A stretch of 64,000 nucleotides of DNA from Casuarius casuarius. Lineage: Eukaryota > Chordata > Aves > Casuariiformes > Casuariidae. Positions within the stretch are counted from its first letter, which is position 1. Each line of letters opens with the position of its first letter. The position numbers were made by a program, and so were the translations under genes. The notes beneath the pieces are model-generated. The model searched no databases, was not told where the DNA came from, and saw only the letters and a program-made list of their open reading frames with translations. Location of the stretch: contig PTFA01000366.1 of assembly GCA_003342895.1 (NCBI GenBank), forward strand, positions 186,001 through 250,000, written 5' to 3'. Of this stretch, positions 52,201 to 60,200 are shown one piece after another.

Positions 52201-52998
52201 ATGCCACCACGTCTTGCCACGCACCACATGCAGCCCCAGACACCTCGCCACGCACCTCACACTGCCACGCCATGTCTCGCCATGCCGCGTCTCACCACGC
52301 ACCACATGCAACACCGGACGCCATGCAGCACCATGCACCTCGCATCGCCACGCCACCACGTCCCACCACGCACCACACGCAGCCCCAGACACCTCACCGT
52401 GCACCACACACGGCCACGCCACGTCCCACCACGCACCACACGCAGCCCCAGCCACCTCACCTTGCGCTGCACATGGCCACACCACATCTCACCATGCACC
52501 GCATGCAGCACGGGACACCACACCTCACCATGCACCTCGCATCGCCACGCCACCACGTCCCACCACGCACCACACGCAGCCCCAGACACCTCACCGCGCA
52601 CCACCGACGGCCACGCCGGGTGCCCCCACGCGCCACGCGCAGCCCCTGCTCACCGCCGCCTGCTGGAAGGCGCCCTTGGTGTAGGTGCCGCCGCCGCGGT
52701 AGGCGATGGCGGGGATCTCGCGGCCCAGCAGCGCGCACTTGTGCTGCTGCGGGCGCCGCCGCGAGATGTAGTCCACGCGCGGCACCACGTTGCTGCGCGA
52801 GGAGAAGGTGACGATGGCGACGCGCGTGGCCGCGGGCACCACGGGGAAGTCGGAGAGCAGCTTGGTGACGAAGCGCAGCTCGCTGCGGAAGTTGGCCGGC
52901 CCCACGCTCGACGACTCGTCCACCAGGAAGACCAGCTCCAGCCGCCCGCTGCGCGCCCGCAGCCGCCGCACCTGGCGCTTGAAGGCGCGGCCCAGCCG
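1024..52998 (-). CDS. SVEP1: SVEP1 (polydom), 5' part of the gene, exons 1-6, incomplete at both ends
   Basis: Joining 52998-52654, 31745-31490, 30199-30023, 6829-6671, 6434-6255 and 1203-1024 on the minus strand gives 432 uninterrupted codons plus one base. All visible junctions are GT-AG and the phases agree: 0 after exon 1, then 1 after exons 2 to 6. Domain order is linker, vWA, EGF-like, ephrin-receptor-like Cys-rich, sushi, sushi, which is the known order at the N-terminus of SVEP1. From knowledge of the family, SVEP1 is a very large secreted extracellular matrix protein that binds integrin alpha9beta1 and acts in lymphatic vessel development and cell adhesion. The start codon and signal peptide fall in the assembly gap at 52999-53938. 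The HYR, further EGF, pentraxin and many sushi modules lie beyond position 1. No stop or frameshift is seen, so the gene looks intact here. Confidence 0.96.
1204..6254 (-). other. SVEP1: SVEP1 intron 5
   Basis: About 5.05 kb between the exon 5 donor (GTATGA) and the exon 6 acceptor (TTTGCAG). The short open frames inside it show no conserved domain, no splice-flanked cysteine pattern and no codon bias I can see. No named transposon was recognised by eye. Confidence 0.8.
6255..6434 (-). CDS. SVEP1: SVEP1 exon 5: first sushi (CCP) module
   Basis: The exon is 180 bp, phase 1 at both ends, 60 residues. The donor is AGAG followed by GTATGA. The acceptor is AATTATTTAG, preceded by a TTG-repeat stretch, and is less pyrimidine-rich than its neighbours. 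The product starts [15 protein letters not shown] and ends GSEATCR. Sushi features are the PPENG turn, [10 protein letters not shown], a Leu-Cys segment, the QW tryptophan and a terminal Cys. Six cysteines are seen, as in mammalian SVEP1 at this position. It lies only 236 bp downstream of exon 4. Confidence 0.96.
6435..6670 (-). other. SVEP1: SVEP1 intron 4 (short, 236 bp)
   Basis: A short intron with donor GTAAGT at 6665-6670 and acceptor TTTAG at 6435-6439. It contains a (TTG)n-like stretch on the minus strand just upstream of the acceptor. Nothing else is visible. Confidence 0.9.
6671..6829 (-). CDS. SVEP1: SVEP1 exon 4: ephrin-receptor-like cysteine-rich module
   Basis: The exon is 159 bp, phase 1 at both ends, 53 residues. 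The acceptor is TTGCTCAACAG and the donor is GAAG followed by the strong GTAAGT. The product starts [15 protein letters not shown]. It carries the C-x2-G-x-Y start, the CxxC segment (CISC), the SPPGSTS turn and the final C-x-C-x-EGY. This is the pattern of the ephrin-receptor-like (GCC2/GCC3) family, which in SVEP1 sits between the vWA/EGF part and the first sushi module. SENHTS contains an N-H-T glycosylation sequon. Confidence 0.96.
8742..8781. other. Assembly gap, 40 N
   Basis: Forty unknown bases directly after a C homopolymer (ACGCCCCCCCC) in intron 3. The true length is not known. A gap that begins in a homopolymer suggests a sequencing or assembly stop at a longer C-rich simple repeat. 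Confidence 0.98.
22540..22617. repeat. Compound (TA)n(TG)n...(TA)n(CA)n microsatellite with inverted symmetry
   Basis: The stretch reads TA repeats, then TG repeats with one GCGTGC interruption, then TA repeats, then CA repeats. The TG half and the CA half are reverse complements flanking a TA-rich centre, so a single strand could fold into a hairpin and the alternating purine-pyrimidine tract could adopt Z-DNA. It lies in intron 3 of SVEP1 and is probably length-polymorphic. Confidence 0.95.
25321..25430. repeat. Diverged tandem duplication, period about 64 bp
   Basis: The block starting ATTTCTTCTATACTTACCCA at 25321 recurs in altered form from 25385 (ATTTCTTCTCCATTTACCCA). Both copies continue with a close match through ACAATGTTATG. 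Differences between copies indicate an old event. No function is implied. Confidence 0.75.
30023..30199 (-). CDS. SVEP1: SVEP1 exon 3: cysteine-rich EGF-like module
   Basis: The exon is 177 bp, phase 1 at both ends, 59 residues. The acceptor is GGTGTATTTCAG and the donor is ACAG followed by the strong GTGAGT. The product starts [11 protein letters not shown] and continues to QHECT. It holds nine cysteines, including a CC pair and the run [21 protein letters not shown]; the C-x-C-x-KGYYGKG tail is EGF-like. The DLPSGS segment follows directly on the vWA domain, as in known SVEP1. The frame is clean and no residue expected from the family looks missing. Confidence 0.96.
30200..31489 (-). other. 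SVEP1: SVEP1 intron 2 (1,290 bp)
   Basis: The donor is GTATTG at 31484-31489 and the acceptor is TTTCAG at 30200-30205. The intron contains a perfect 53-bp tandem duplication at 31215-31320. Otherwise nothing was recognised. Confidence 0.92.
31215..31320. repeat. Perfect 53-bp tandem duplication
   Basis: Copies 31215-31267 and 31268-31320 are identical base for base by reading (each begins ACACAAAGGAGGAGAATTTA and ends TTAGTCACAA). Identity over 53 bp in intronic sequence implies a very recent event, a selected element or an assembly artefact. It lies about 170 to 275 bp downstream of the exon 2 donor. Confidence 0.97.
31490..31745 (-). CDS. SVEP1: SVEP1 exon 2: C-terminal half of the vWA domain
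   Basis: The exon is 256 bp, phase 0 in and phase 1 out, 85 codons plus one base. The acceptor is TTTTCTCTTCCAG. The donor is GAAG followed by GTATTG, which lacks the usual A at +4 and G at +5. The product begins [19 protein letters not shown] supplies the third metal-ligand motif (Asp) of the MIDAS site, whose other parts are in exon 1. The segment [20 protein letters not shown] is the usual vWA beta strand and helix. An N-A-T sequon is present. This exon is not symmetric, so skipping it would shift the frame. Confidence 0.97.
34140..34790 (-). mobile_element. Old, degraded CR1-like LINE fragment, minus-strand orientation
   Basis: Read on the plus strand, the segments CTGAATTCTCACCAACTGGT, TACCCAGACCGGACACTCTA and ACATTTGTCCCTATTGAATT match, in order, the reverse complement of the CR1 reverse-transcriptase and downstream region as I recall it. 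The reading frame is destroyed by substitutions and gaps. It is on the same strand as SVEP1. The right end is uncertain; the part past about 34680 is weakly supported. Confidence 0.55.
36650..37649 (+). mobile_element. CR1 LINE, 5'-truncated, with reverse-transcriptase remnant and 3' end
   Basis: About 1 kb of CR1 on the plus strand, antisense to SVEP1. Near the left end one frame reads [17 protein letters not shown], followed by [12 protein letters not shown]. These are reverse-transcriptase motifs; FADD includes the catalytic aspartates. The frame then breaks and moves between frames, so no enzyme can be made. The right end has the CR1 hallmark: GATGATCTCCAGAGGTCCCT, then CCAACCTCAGCC and a repeated ATTCTGTG terminus. 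The element is truncated at its 5' end, as CR1 copies usually are. No target-site duplication was seen. Confidence 0.93.
40081..40200. repeat. AT-rich low-complexity patch
   Basis: A run of irregular ATA, AATAT and TATAAT words with almost no G or C, in intron 1. It has no clean period. It is simple low-complexity DNA. Confidence 0.7.
41936..42346 (+). mobile_element. CR1 LINE 3' tail, about 0.4 kb
   Basis: Starts at GAGGAGAGGCTGAGAGAGCT and runs to the CR1 terminus TGATTCTCCTGTTCTGTGAG, in the same order as the right part of the copy at 36650-37649. It shares GGAGCAGGTTGCCCAGAGAG-type and GGTTGGACTAGGTGATCTCC-type segments with that copy. It contains only the end of the reverse-transcriptase region and the 3' untranslated part. 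It is antisense to SVEP1. Confidence 0.9.
42941..43016. repeat. Diverged tandem duplication, period about 43 bp
   Basis: CATTTGATGATACTGTGTGT at 42941 is repeated as CATTTGTTGATATGCTGTGT from 42984, both followed by a variant of CTATATTCA. It lies about 0.6 kb to the right of the CR1 tail. Confidence 0.7.
43486..43500. repeat. G15 homopolymer
   Basis: GGGGC is followed by fifteen G residues on the plus strand. Length is likely to be unstable and the base count may be a sequencing estimate. It could support a G-quadruplex in the plus strand. Confidence 0.9.
46514..46552. repeat. Short tandem duplication, period 20 bp
   Basis: AACTGGGCTGACTTGAGGT occurs twice, separated by one base, with no mismatch. 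A similar small local duplication (CACTGATTAGCTCAG, period 25) is at 45887-45926. Confidence 0.9.
51773..52653. repeat. GC-rich minisatellite abutting the SVEP1 exon 1 donor (12 units plus a terminal unit)
   Basis: I read unit starts at 51773, 51841, 51908, 51973, 52053, 52119, 52187, 52253, 52336, 52402, 52465, 52533 and 52599. Units are 63 to 83 bp, most often 66 to 68. A typical unit goes CACCTCGCATTGCCACGCC, then CACCACGTCTCACCACGCAC, then CACATGCAGCCCCAGACACC, then TCACC. The plus strand is C-rich and G-poor, so the SVEP1 sense strand is G- and GT-rich. The terminal unit (from 52599) is the most diverged and includes the real exon 1 donor. A looser version of the same words extends left to about 51520. 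Long open frames across it (up to 431 codons) arise from the lack of stop codons, not from coding. Confidence 0.93.
52654..52998 (-). CDS. SVEP1: SVEP1 exon 1, 3' part: linker and N-terminal half of the vWA domain
   Basis: The visible 345 bp encode 115 residues in one open frame and end at phase 0 on the donor GCG followed by GTGAGC. The frame begins [13 protein letters not shown] at the edge of the assembly gap. Then comes [15 protein letters not shown], with the DxSxS metal-binding motif (MIDAS), and later [16 protein letters not shown], with the second-loop Thr. The HKCALL segment fits SVEP1. Base composition is very GC-rich, unlike exons 2 to 6, typical of a first exon in a CpG island. 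The initiator Met and signal peptide are not visible; from the human protein I would expect roughly 60 more residues upstream. Confidence 0.96.
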
Positions 52999-53938
52999 NN
53001 NNNNNNNNNNNNNNNNNNNNNNNNNNNNNNNNNNNNNNNNNNNNNNNNNNNNNNNNNNNNNNNNNNNNNNNNNNNNNNNNNNNNNNNNNNNNNNNNNNNN
53101 NNNNNNNNNNNNNNNNNNNNNNNNNNNNNNNNNNNNNNNNNNNNNNNNNNNNNNNNNNNNNNNNNNNNNNNNNNNNNNNNNNNNNNNNNNNNNNNNNNNN
53201 NNNNNNNNNNNNNNNNNNNNNNNNNNNNNNNNNNNNNNNNNNNNNNNNNNNNNNNNNNNNNNNNNNNNNNNNNNNNNNNNNNNNNNNNNNNNNNNNNNNN
53301 NNNNNNNNNNNNNNNNNNNNNNNNNNNNNNNNNNNNNNNNNNNNNNNNNNNNNNNNNNNNNNNNNNNNNNNNNNNNNNNNNNNNNNNNNNNNNNNNNNNN
53401 NNNNNNNNNNNNNNNNNNNNNNNNNNNNNNNNNNNNNNNNNNNNNNNNNNNNNNNNNNNNNNNNNNNNNNNNNNNNNNNNNNNNNNNNNNNNNNNNNNNN
53501 NNNNNNNNNNNNNNNNNNNNNNNNNNNNNNNNNNNNNNNNNNNNNNNNNNNNNNNNNNNNNNNNNNNNNNNNNNNNNNNNNNNNNNNNNNNNNNNNNNNN
53601 NNNNNNNNNNNNNNNNNNNNNNNNNNNNNNNNNNNNNNNNNNNNNNNNNNNNNNNNNNNNNNNNNNNNNNNNNNNNNNNNNNNNNNNNNNNNNNNNNNNN
53701 NNNNNNNNNNNNNNNNNNNNNNNNNNNNNNNNNNNNNNNNNNNNNNNNNNNNNNNNNNNNNNNNNNNNNNNNNNNNNNNNNNNNNNNNNNNNNNNNNNNN
53801 NNNNNNNNNNNNNNNNNNNNNNNNNNNNNNNNNNNNNNNNNNNNNNNNNNNNNNNNNNNNNNNNNNNNNNNNNNNNNNNNNNNNNNNNNNNNNNNNNNNN
53901 NNNNNNNNNNNNNNNNNNNNNNNNNNNNNNNNNNNNNN
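52999..53938. other. Assembly gap, 940 N, hiding the SVEP1 start and probable promoter
   Basis: A run of 940 unknown bases between visible exon 1 and CpG-rich upstream DNA. The GC-rich sequence on both sides suggests a GC-rich segment that resisted sequencing, a common cause of missing first exons in bird assemblies. The real length may differ from 940. Confidence 0.98.
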
Positions 53939-54250
53939 ATTAATCAGGGCTCTAGCTAGTGAGTCCGTCTGAAAGCGGTCGCTCCCTCTTAGAAAAACTC
54001 CCTTGCAGCGGGTTAACCCCGCAAACCTGCCGGTGGTAGCTGTTCGCCTTTCGCCCGTGCTTTGCTTTTTACTCTTTTACTCCCTTTCCAGCCCCGCGCT
54101 CTGCTTGTGTGTACTTTCCGTTGCCGTTTCGCGGAGCTGTGTAATACACAGGCACACCGGTACGTTTGCAAGTCAAGCCCCGCGTTTAAATTAAACGGAA
54201 TCGTTTCGTCCTTCTTCACCGGGGCGTCTGCTGATGGAAGACGGATGCGG
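53939..54250 (-). promoter_or_regulatory. SVEP1: CpG-rich flank, probable edge of the SVEP1 CpG-island promoter
   Basis: Just upstream of the gap there are many CpG pairs, for example in GCAGCGGGTTAACCCCGCAA, GTTTCGCGGAGC and CACCGGGGCG, in a genome that is otherwise CpG-poor here. CpG density falls off to the right after about 54250. The position fits the outer shore of the CpG island expected at the SVEP1 5' end. The transcription start is not visible, and no TATA box can be assigned. Confidence 0.55.
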
Positions 54251-57200
54251 TACTGCTCCTTTGACTTTCAAACAACTTTAAAATTCCACTGCAATGACAA
54301 GAGGCTAAATGAAAAAGGATATTATTGAATTAGAGAAATCGTGCATTCGGGATGAGGTTTCAGCATGTTTTTACATTTATATAGCAGTCTAAGTGCTTCA
54401 CAGAAATGCATTTCTTAGGAATACTTTTGCCCTATAGTGCGTGAAGAGCAGATAGCAAACAGACGCTCTTACGGGAGCATATGTGAAGAGGAGTTTTGGT
54501 ACTGAAGGATGTGTAGCTGCTGCAGGCTGGGTCAGTCAAACTGGCTTTGTGACAGCAAAGCATAAGCTGCAACAGGTTCAGTCTTCACGCCTGGGCTACT
54601 CTGCCTTCGCTTTGCAGTAACAGGCAACTGGGAGCTGTCTGAAAAGAGGTGGCCAAAAGATACTACAGCCACAGAAATCCTCAGCAGATAGATTTGCTCG
54701 GTGGCTTTCTGCAGGATGAAACAAATGATGCCCCAGTTGCACTCGTTGTGGTCTGAGCAACACAACTGGCATAACTTAAAACAGCCTTCAGCTACTTTCT
54801 ACTAAGTTAGGGATCATGACAGTCTTTGCACAGCTCAGAATCAAGAAAAGTATAGCCAAGGAAAAAGGGAAGTGGGAAAGTATAACCAAGAAGAAGAGGT
54901 TGAGAGGGAGGAAATGTCTGGTTTCTACAAGGTGCTCCTAGCCGAAGTGGGTAATTGCAATTATCTGTTTCTGTTAAACCTGAGTGTTCAAGTTGTATTC
55001 AAGGGGTAATTTCCTGCAGGCCAGTTTAGTTTATGGGAAAGGTGACTGTCAGTTCCCTTGTTTTCCCTGTATGTTTTCCTAACACTAATCATATGTAGAT
55101 TTATAAGTGCCACACATTTTCAGACTAAGAAGCACAGGAAGGTAGAATGCATTAGAAACATTTTCGGCAGAGGAAGAACAATTTGTGTGGATGGTGAAAT
55201 TTCATATACACCTCCTGTCCTGCCAGCGTGAGTGTCAACAATAAGGTGTGACTAATTGTGTAAACACAGCAGTTAATTTCAGTCCTAGTAATCTTGTCAG
55301 AGTTGAAAACCCGAGAAATGGCAGGGCAATTATAAATGAATCCCTGATACGCAGTTTGTGAAAATTCATGTTCCCCTAGGTCCCCCAGCTCCTGCAGTCG
55401 TGCTGCACAGAAGCCCGTATTGGTTCAGCTGCAAGCTGCGTGCGTCTGAGTAAGGACAGCGGAGTCAAGTCATCAACACAAGATGTACATATGCGTGTCA
55501 CACAGTTCACAGTAAAAAAGAAGTAGGTGATCAGCTCTGATTGTGGATGCGTACAAGATTAAGATCGTAGCACATTACTGAAATGAACCAAAATCCAGGA
55601 AAATTTAAGTGGTGAGGGGAAATTTGCATTAAACCCGTGGATAATCAGCATGTAAAAGACTTAAAAAACGATCAGTGACCTGTAAGTAGTAAATGACTCT
55701 CCTTATGTGTACTTCCTTGCGTATGACAGGTGTAACTCCCAATAATGTCACTGGGATTCATCCTAGTTATGCAGGCAGGAGACCCTAATTAAGGGATTAT
55801 AAGATACTATGAAAAGTTAGCCTCAGCATCTATGATAAATATGATCTAATGCCAATGGGGAAAGGGTGAGAACAGAACATCCAAAGTATTGAATTGTGTT
55901 CCTGTCGTCTGAACTGAGAGAACTATAGAATAATTTCTGGAATAAACTGAATCCTACAATCTTGGATTCAGCCTATGAAATCCTCAGGCAGGTATTTTAT
56001 CCGTGGTTGTGCTTGCAAGAGCAAAGGTTGTATTGGAGTTGATGGAGGCAGTTGCGTCTGTGTAAGCAGCAAGAGTTTTGTTCACTGTACTTTGTTTGTT
56101 CATTAAGCTTTTCTGAAAGCATCATTTCCAGTGGAAATCTCTTGTAATGAAATTGCCTTCTCCAAGCCTGCATGCCAGCTCATTACAAATCCTTTCCATG
56201 TTGATACACTTAAGCCCTGTGCTTTTGATAGTCTTTTCCCTGTTGTATTCATGCATATGATTTGTACTTTGCTTCATGCTGATCTGCAGCAGATGGGAAG
56301 CGGTGAGCAGGAGTTTTTCCCACTTTCAGCATCCCTGAAGGTTAAAATACCTGCCCTGCTATCTACTTGAACAGATAACACAGGTTTCTTGTGGCTGCTG
56401 GTGACAGTTTGCACGAGAAGATGGTGCTGGGCTGTGACTCTATTCCATTACAAAACTGCAGGTAACAAAAAACGCTAGACCTTGTGAATAAAGTGTCTCT
56501 GTCGTGATAGAAGAGGGCTGCAGGGGTGACTCGTCCTGACAAAGAAGGCTTGAGACTAGCACTTCCACTACTTTTACGATCACATTCCTCTGTCTCTTTA
56601 ATTGTCATAATAAAATCCACAGACTTCATGAATTCCCGTAATTCTTTGCTGTCTCCCCACAAGATCATATGGTCGTTTAACACCACTGTGCTTACTAAAC
56701 AAAAGGGGAATCTTTACCCCCTGTTAAAAACCCTTCTGCAAACAAACAGTTTGAGGATTGCTGTCCTTTAGCCAAATAGCTTTTTGGTTGAATTACTCAA
56801 TGAAACATGGCCAAGCATCTCTCCAAATATGGAAAAGAAAATCACTATGTTGCCCCCCTTTATGTTCCCCTAAATACAGCTGCACTGAGTGCATCTTTCT
56901 GCTCAACCCACACAGAATTCATGCCTGCAGAGGCAACGCCACAGTATCACATACCCTACAATTTTTGGAGGAATGCAGGTCATTTTTGTTCACTGTAAAG
57001 CTGTCCTGCTAGTGACTTTGTACCACAGTGGTAACACAGCCACAACTGAAACATTCAGTCTTCTACATTCTAAATTTTATCTAGACTAGAGATAAAATGA
57101 CAGTCTTAGAACAAAAATATCAGTCTAATGCTTTTTAAGCTTATTCTGAGTCTCTCTCTATGCTCAGAGGAGCATCTGTCTGGGGAAAACTTAGTACAAA

Positions 57201-60200
57201 GTTAACATAGCCTACTTCCTCCTTCCAGTTCAGCCCCAGGCAACGGTTTAGGCAGGATTACTCTCTGCTGTCCACTTCCCCTTGCAGGGATCAGGCAGTA
57301 TTTCAGTGGGGGATGCTTAGGACTCTCTGTTAAGGGTAGAGCTTGCAGGGATGGTATTTATAGAATGGGAGGATAAATACTTGCATTGCCAGAAAATGAC
57401 CTCTGAAATCTGCCTCCTGGGGAAACATTAATAGAGTATTAGGGGAGAAGTGCCCTGAGGGTGGACACTGGTAGGTGGTGTCTGAAGTCTGCGTGGCATA
57501 AATGAAAGCAGCCGGGCCATTTTAGGAAGGGATGAGGAAGAGGAAGAAGGGGATTTGGGTAGTTGTTTCTTCCTCCTTCCTCCTACACCTTCTGGAAGGA
57601 AGGGCAGAGAGCAGGGCAGCTCCCAAGTGCTGCAGCGTGAATTGTCCCTGCATCCCCAAGAAACTTCTCCTCCCAGGACTGCACTGCTGTCAGTGGCTTC
57701 CCTACCTACAGCTCTGGCTATGTTTTTCATCCGGCACTGCCAAACCGTGACAGAGACCAGGCAGGAATACAGTCTTGCTGCGGAGCACAGCCTGCCATTT
57801 CGAGCTCCCTACAGCAGGACGTGCTCCTGGAACATGCTGCCTCAGCAATCGCTGGCTAGCAAATATTTTTTTGGTGGCAGTGGTGAGGGAGAAGGGAGTG
57901 GGATGTACTTTACATTGAATGCTGAGGTACCAGAGCTAGGCACTCAAGATACTAGCCATAAAAATGGAATGATTTCCTTCTGATGTTTTAGGCCTCTGTG
58001 CAAACAGAACATGAAACAATGTGCACAGAGGAAATGAGGAATTTTCTGTAAAAATAATAGTACTCTTAAAGAGGAGGAAAAAAAAGACATTGATCTTTTA
58101 AATAAATTATTGCTTGTTTTAACATTAAAAGGATAAGATAGATACTTTGCTATCCTTTTGAATAGTAGTAATTCACTGGCTTTAATTAGTTTTAGATAAA
58201 TCGTTCAGTGCTAGAAACTTTAAATTCAGACTTCCCACATAAATTGTTTAAACACACACAGATTGAGGGCAGTCAGTTTTGATTTATACGTGCAAATCCC
58301 ATCGACACCTCTGGGAGTTCTGACACAGACTGAAGAGAGTGCATGGCCCTAAAATGAGGGCAAAATGTCTGTCCACATGGCTTCAGAAAAGATTATTACG
58401 TAGGAGGAGAGGAGTTGGTCTGCCAAAAGTTTCTACTTTCAGGCAGAGGTCTGTAAAGGAGATGGGTGTTTTAGTCTTCAGCAGAGCAAACAAGCATTTG
58501 AACGATCCAAGTTATGGGTTATTAGTTCAAGCTATAAAAAAAGAAAAACAAGATTCATATTGCTTTGCACTATTCAGACAATCACAAAGTTTAGTCATAG
58601 GAATTTCATCTTCACTTGCGGTCAAATCCAACGCACACTAAGAATATCATGTGGCTAGCTTCCAAGATTTAAAAAAAAAGGTAGGCAAAATCAAAACATC
58701 TGCTGGTCTCCGTCTGCATAGCAGATGTGGAATATACTTTTAAGCTAAGCTCTTGAGAGTTCACGTAACATTTTGCCTGTAAGCACGAAGTCCGTTGTTG
58801 GCCTAGTATGTTCAAGCTAAAGTAAGGGCATTTCACCATATCGTACACCTGAAAGTGCGCGCCATGTGATTTTTGTAAAGAGCTAGGTGGATGTTAAGTG
58901 TGAGAAAACTATGGAAGATTCTTTGGTCATAAAAGTTAGATTCAAATGCAGGGAGACCAGAGGCTTTGAAAGCTCTGGTACAGCAGGACAGAAGGTACAG
59001 GCAAGGTCTGTAGGGAGAAGTTTGTTTAGTTTTTTCTTTTTTTTTCATAATTAGGCTGATACAATTGGAAGACAGTTTTGGTAGACACTCTCTTCCAGGT
59101 TCCTGTTTCAAAACTTCCTGTTTGTTACAGCTTGCAAACACGAAAGCATTGGCACAGTCCTTAACTCAGCTTACTTACACAGCACAGTTAGTGCTCATTG
59201 TGAATTTGTATTTCACGGGCTATTCTTCCCTAACCCAGCAAAGCAGGACTGCGCACCAACAGAATCAGAATAAATTCATATAAACTCTCTTCCCTACATC
59301 AAAAAGTGCCTGAAGAACTTTCAAAATGGATTTGAAAAACACATTGGAAAGTGCTTTGCTGATGGAGGACTTACATGACAGATTTCCATAGGTAGCAAAG
59401 ATTAAGGAGTCAGAGAGAGGCAGATGGAGCGGTTCTTCCATATTGCAGCTGAGGCTCGCAAGACAAGTGTGACTCTGTGGAGAAGAAGGGACTCCAGTCT
59501 CCAGGGCTATAACTTCCTCCTTAAAATTCACACAATTTAGCATCACCCATGAATAGCAAGTATGTTCAATGTGCATTAGGATACTATGATACCCATGAAA
59601 AAATATTGCTTTCATACAAGAAATGATCTTCAGCCTGGAAAAGAGATAACTGAAAAGAATTGTGATAGGCAGAAGAATATGACAGACAATAAGTGATGAG
59701 AAAAAAAGAAACGATGAGTAGGGAGTGACTTCACTATCATTTCCAGTGCCAAGAGTAAGTGGCATTAAATGAAATGCTGGGGACCTGGTTCAAGAGGTGA
59801 TACATCACGCAAGAGTGTGTACCTAAGCAATGGAGCTCCATAGCAATACAGTGTGTACTAAAAATTTGCATATGGAAAAAAACTCTGAAATAAAAATCCA
59901 TCTGAAGCTTTAAAACAGCACAAAGGTACCACCTCCATCTCAGGAAAATTCTGACTTGCATGTCTGAGATTTTAGGAGACTATGCATGACACTTGCCTGG
60001 ATTTAAACTGTTCCCTAAAATGCTGCAGTCGGGGGGAGGATTTTAATGTCAACAGACCCTTAGTCTAATCTGGTGTGGCTCATTTTATATTCATATAATC
60101 TCACTCTCTCTCAGTATGAGAGTTCATATGCACATTACTCAAAATATTATTTTGAAATCAAGCCAACTCAGCAGCAAAACTGCAAAAGATTTCAGAATTA

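Larger units (their letters stand above)
31746..52653 (-). other. SVEP1: SVEP1 intron 1 (about 20.9 kb)
   Basis: The first and long intron runs from donor GTGAGC at 52648-52653 to acceptor CTTCCAG at 31746-31752. From right to left it contains a GC-rich minisatellite (51773-52653), a loose GC-rich lead-in (about 51520-51772), several short tandem duplications, a G15 run, an AT-rich patch, two CR1 tails (41936-42346 and 36650-37649) and an old CR1 relic in the opposite orientation (about 34140-34790). There is also an A15 run at 41050-41064. No other exon was recognised. Confidence 0.9.

Noticed and set aside
51428..52738. Minus-strand open frames rich in Cys, Trp, Val and Arg next to exon 1
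   Set aside because: These are the reverse reading of the same minisatellite. The Cys-rich look comes from repeated TGC and TGT in the GT-rich strand; the spacing does not match any known module.
51516..53943. Very long open frames on the plus strand (up to 431 codons of real sequence, and one of 773 codons), rich in His, Thr, Pro and Ala
   Set aside because: They are translations of the minisatellite, which lacks stop codons in several frames, and the longest is extended by the N gap. They also run antisense over SVEP1 exon 1. No domain or start context supports them.
59265..59765. Minus-strand open frame of 166 codons with a hydrophobic stretch near the N-terminus
   Set aside because: No recognisable family, no splice or promoter context, and a length that can arise by chance in 64 kb of six-frame AT-rich DNA. 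A protein search and transcript data would decide.
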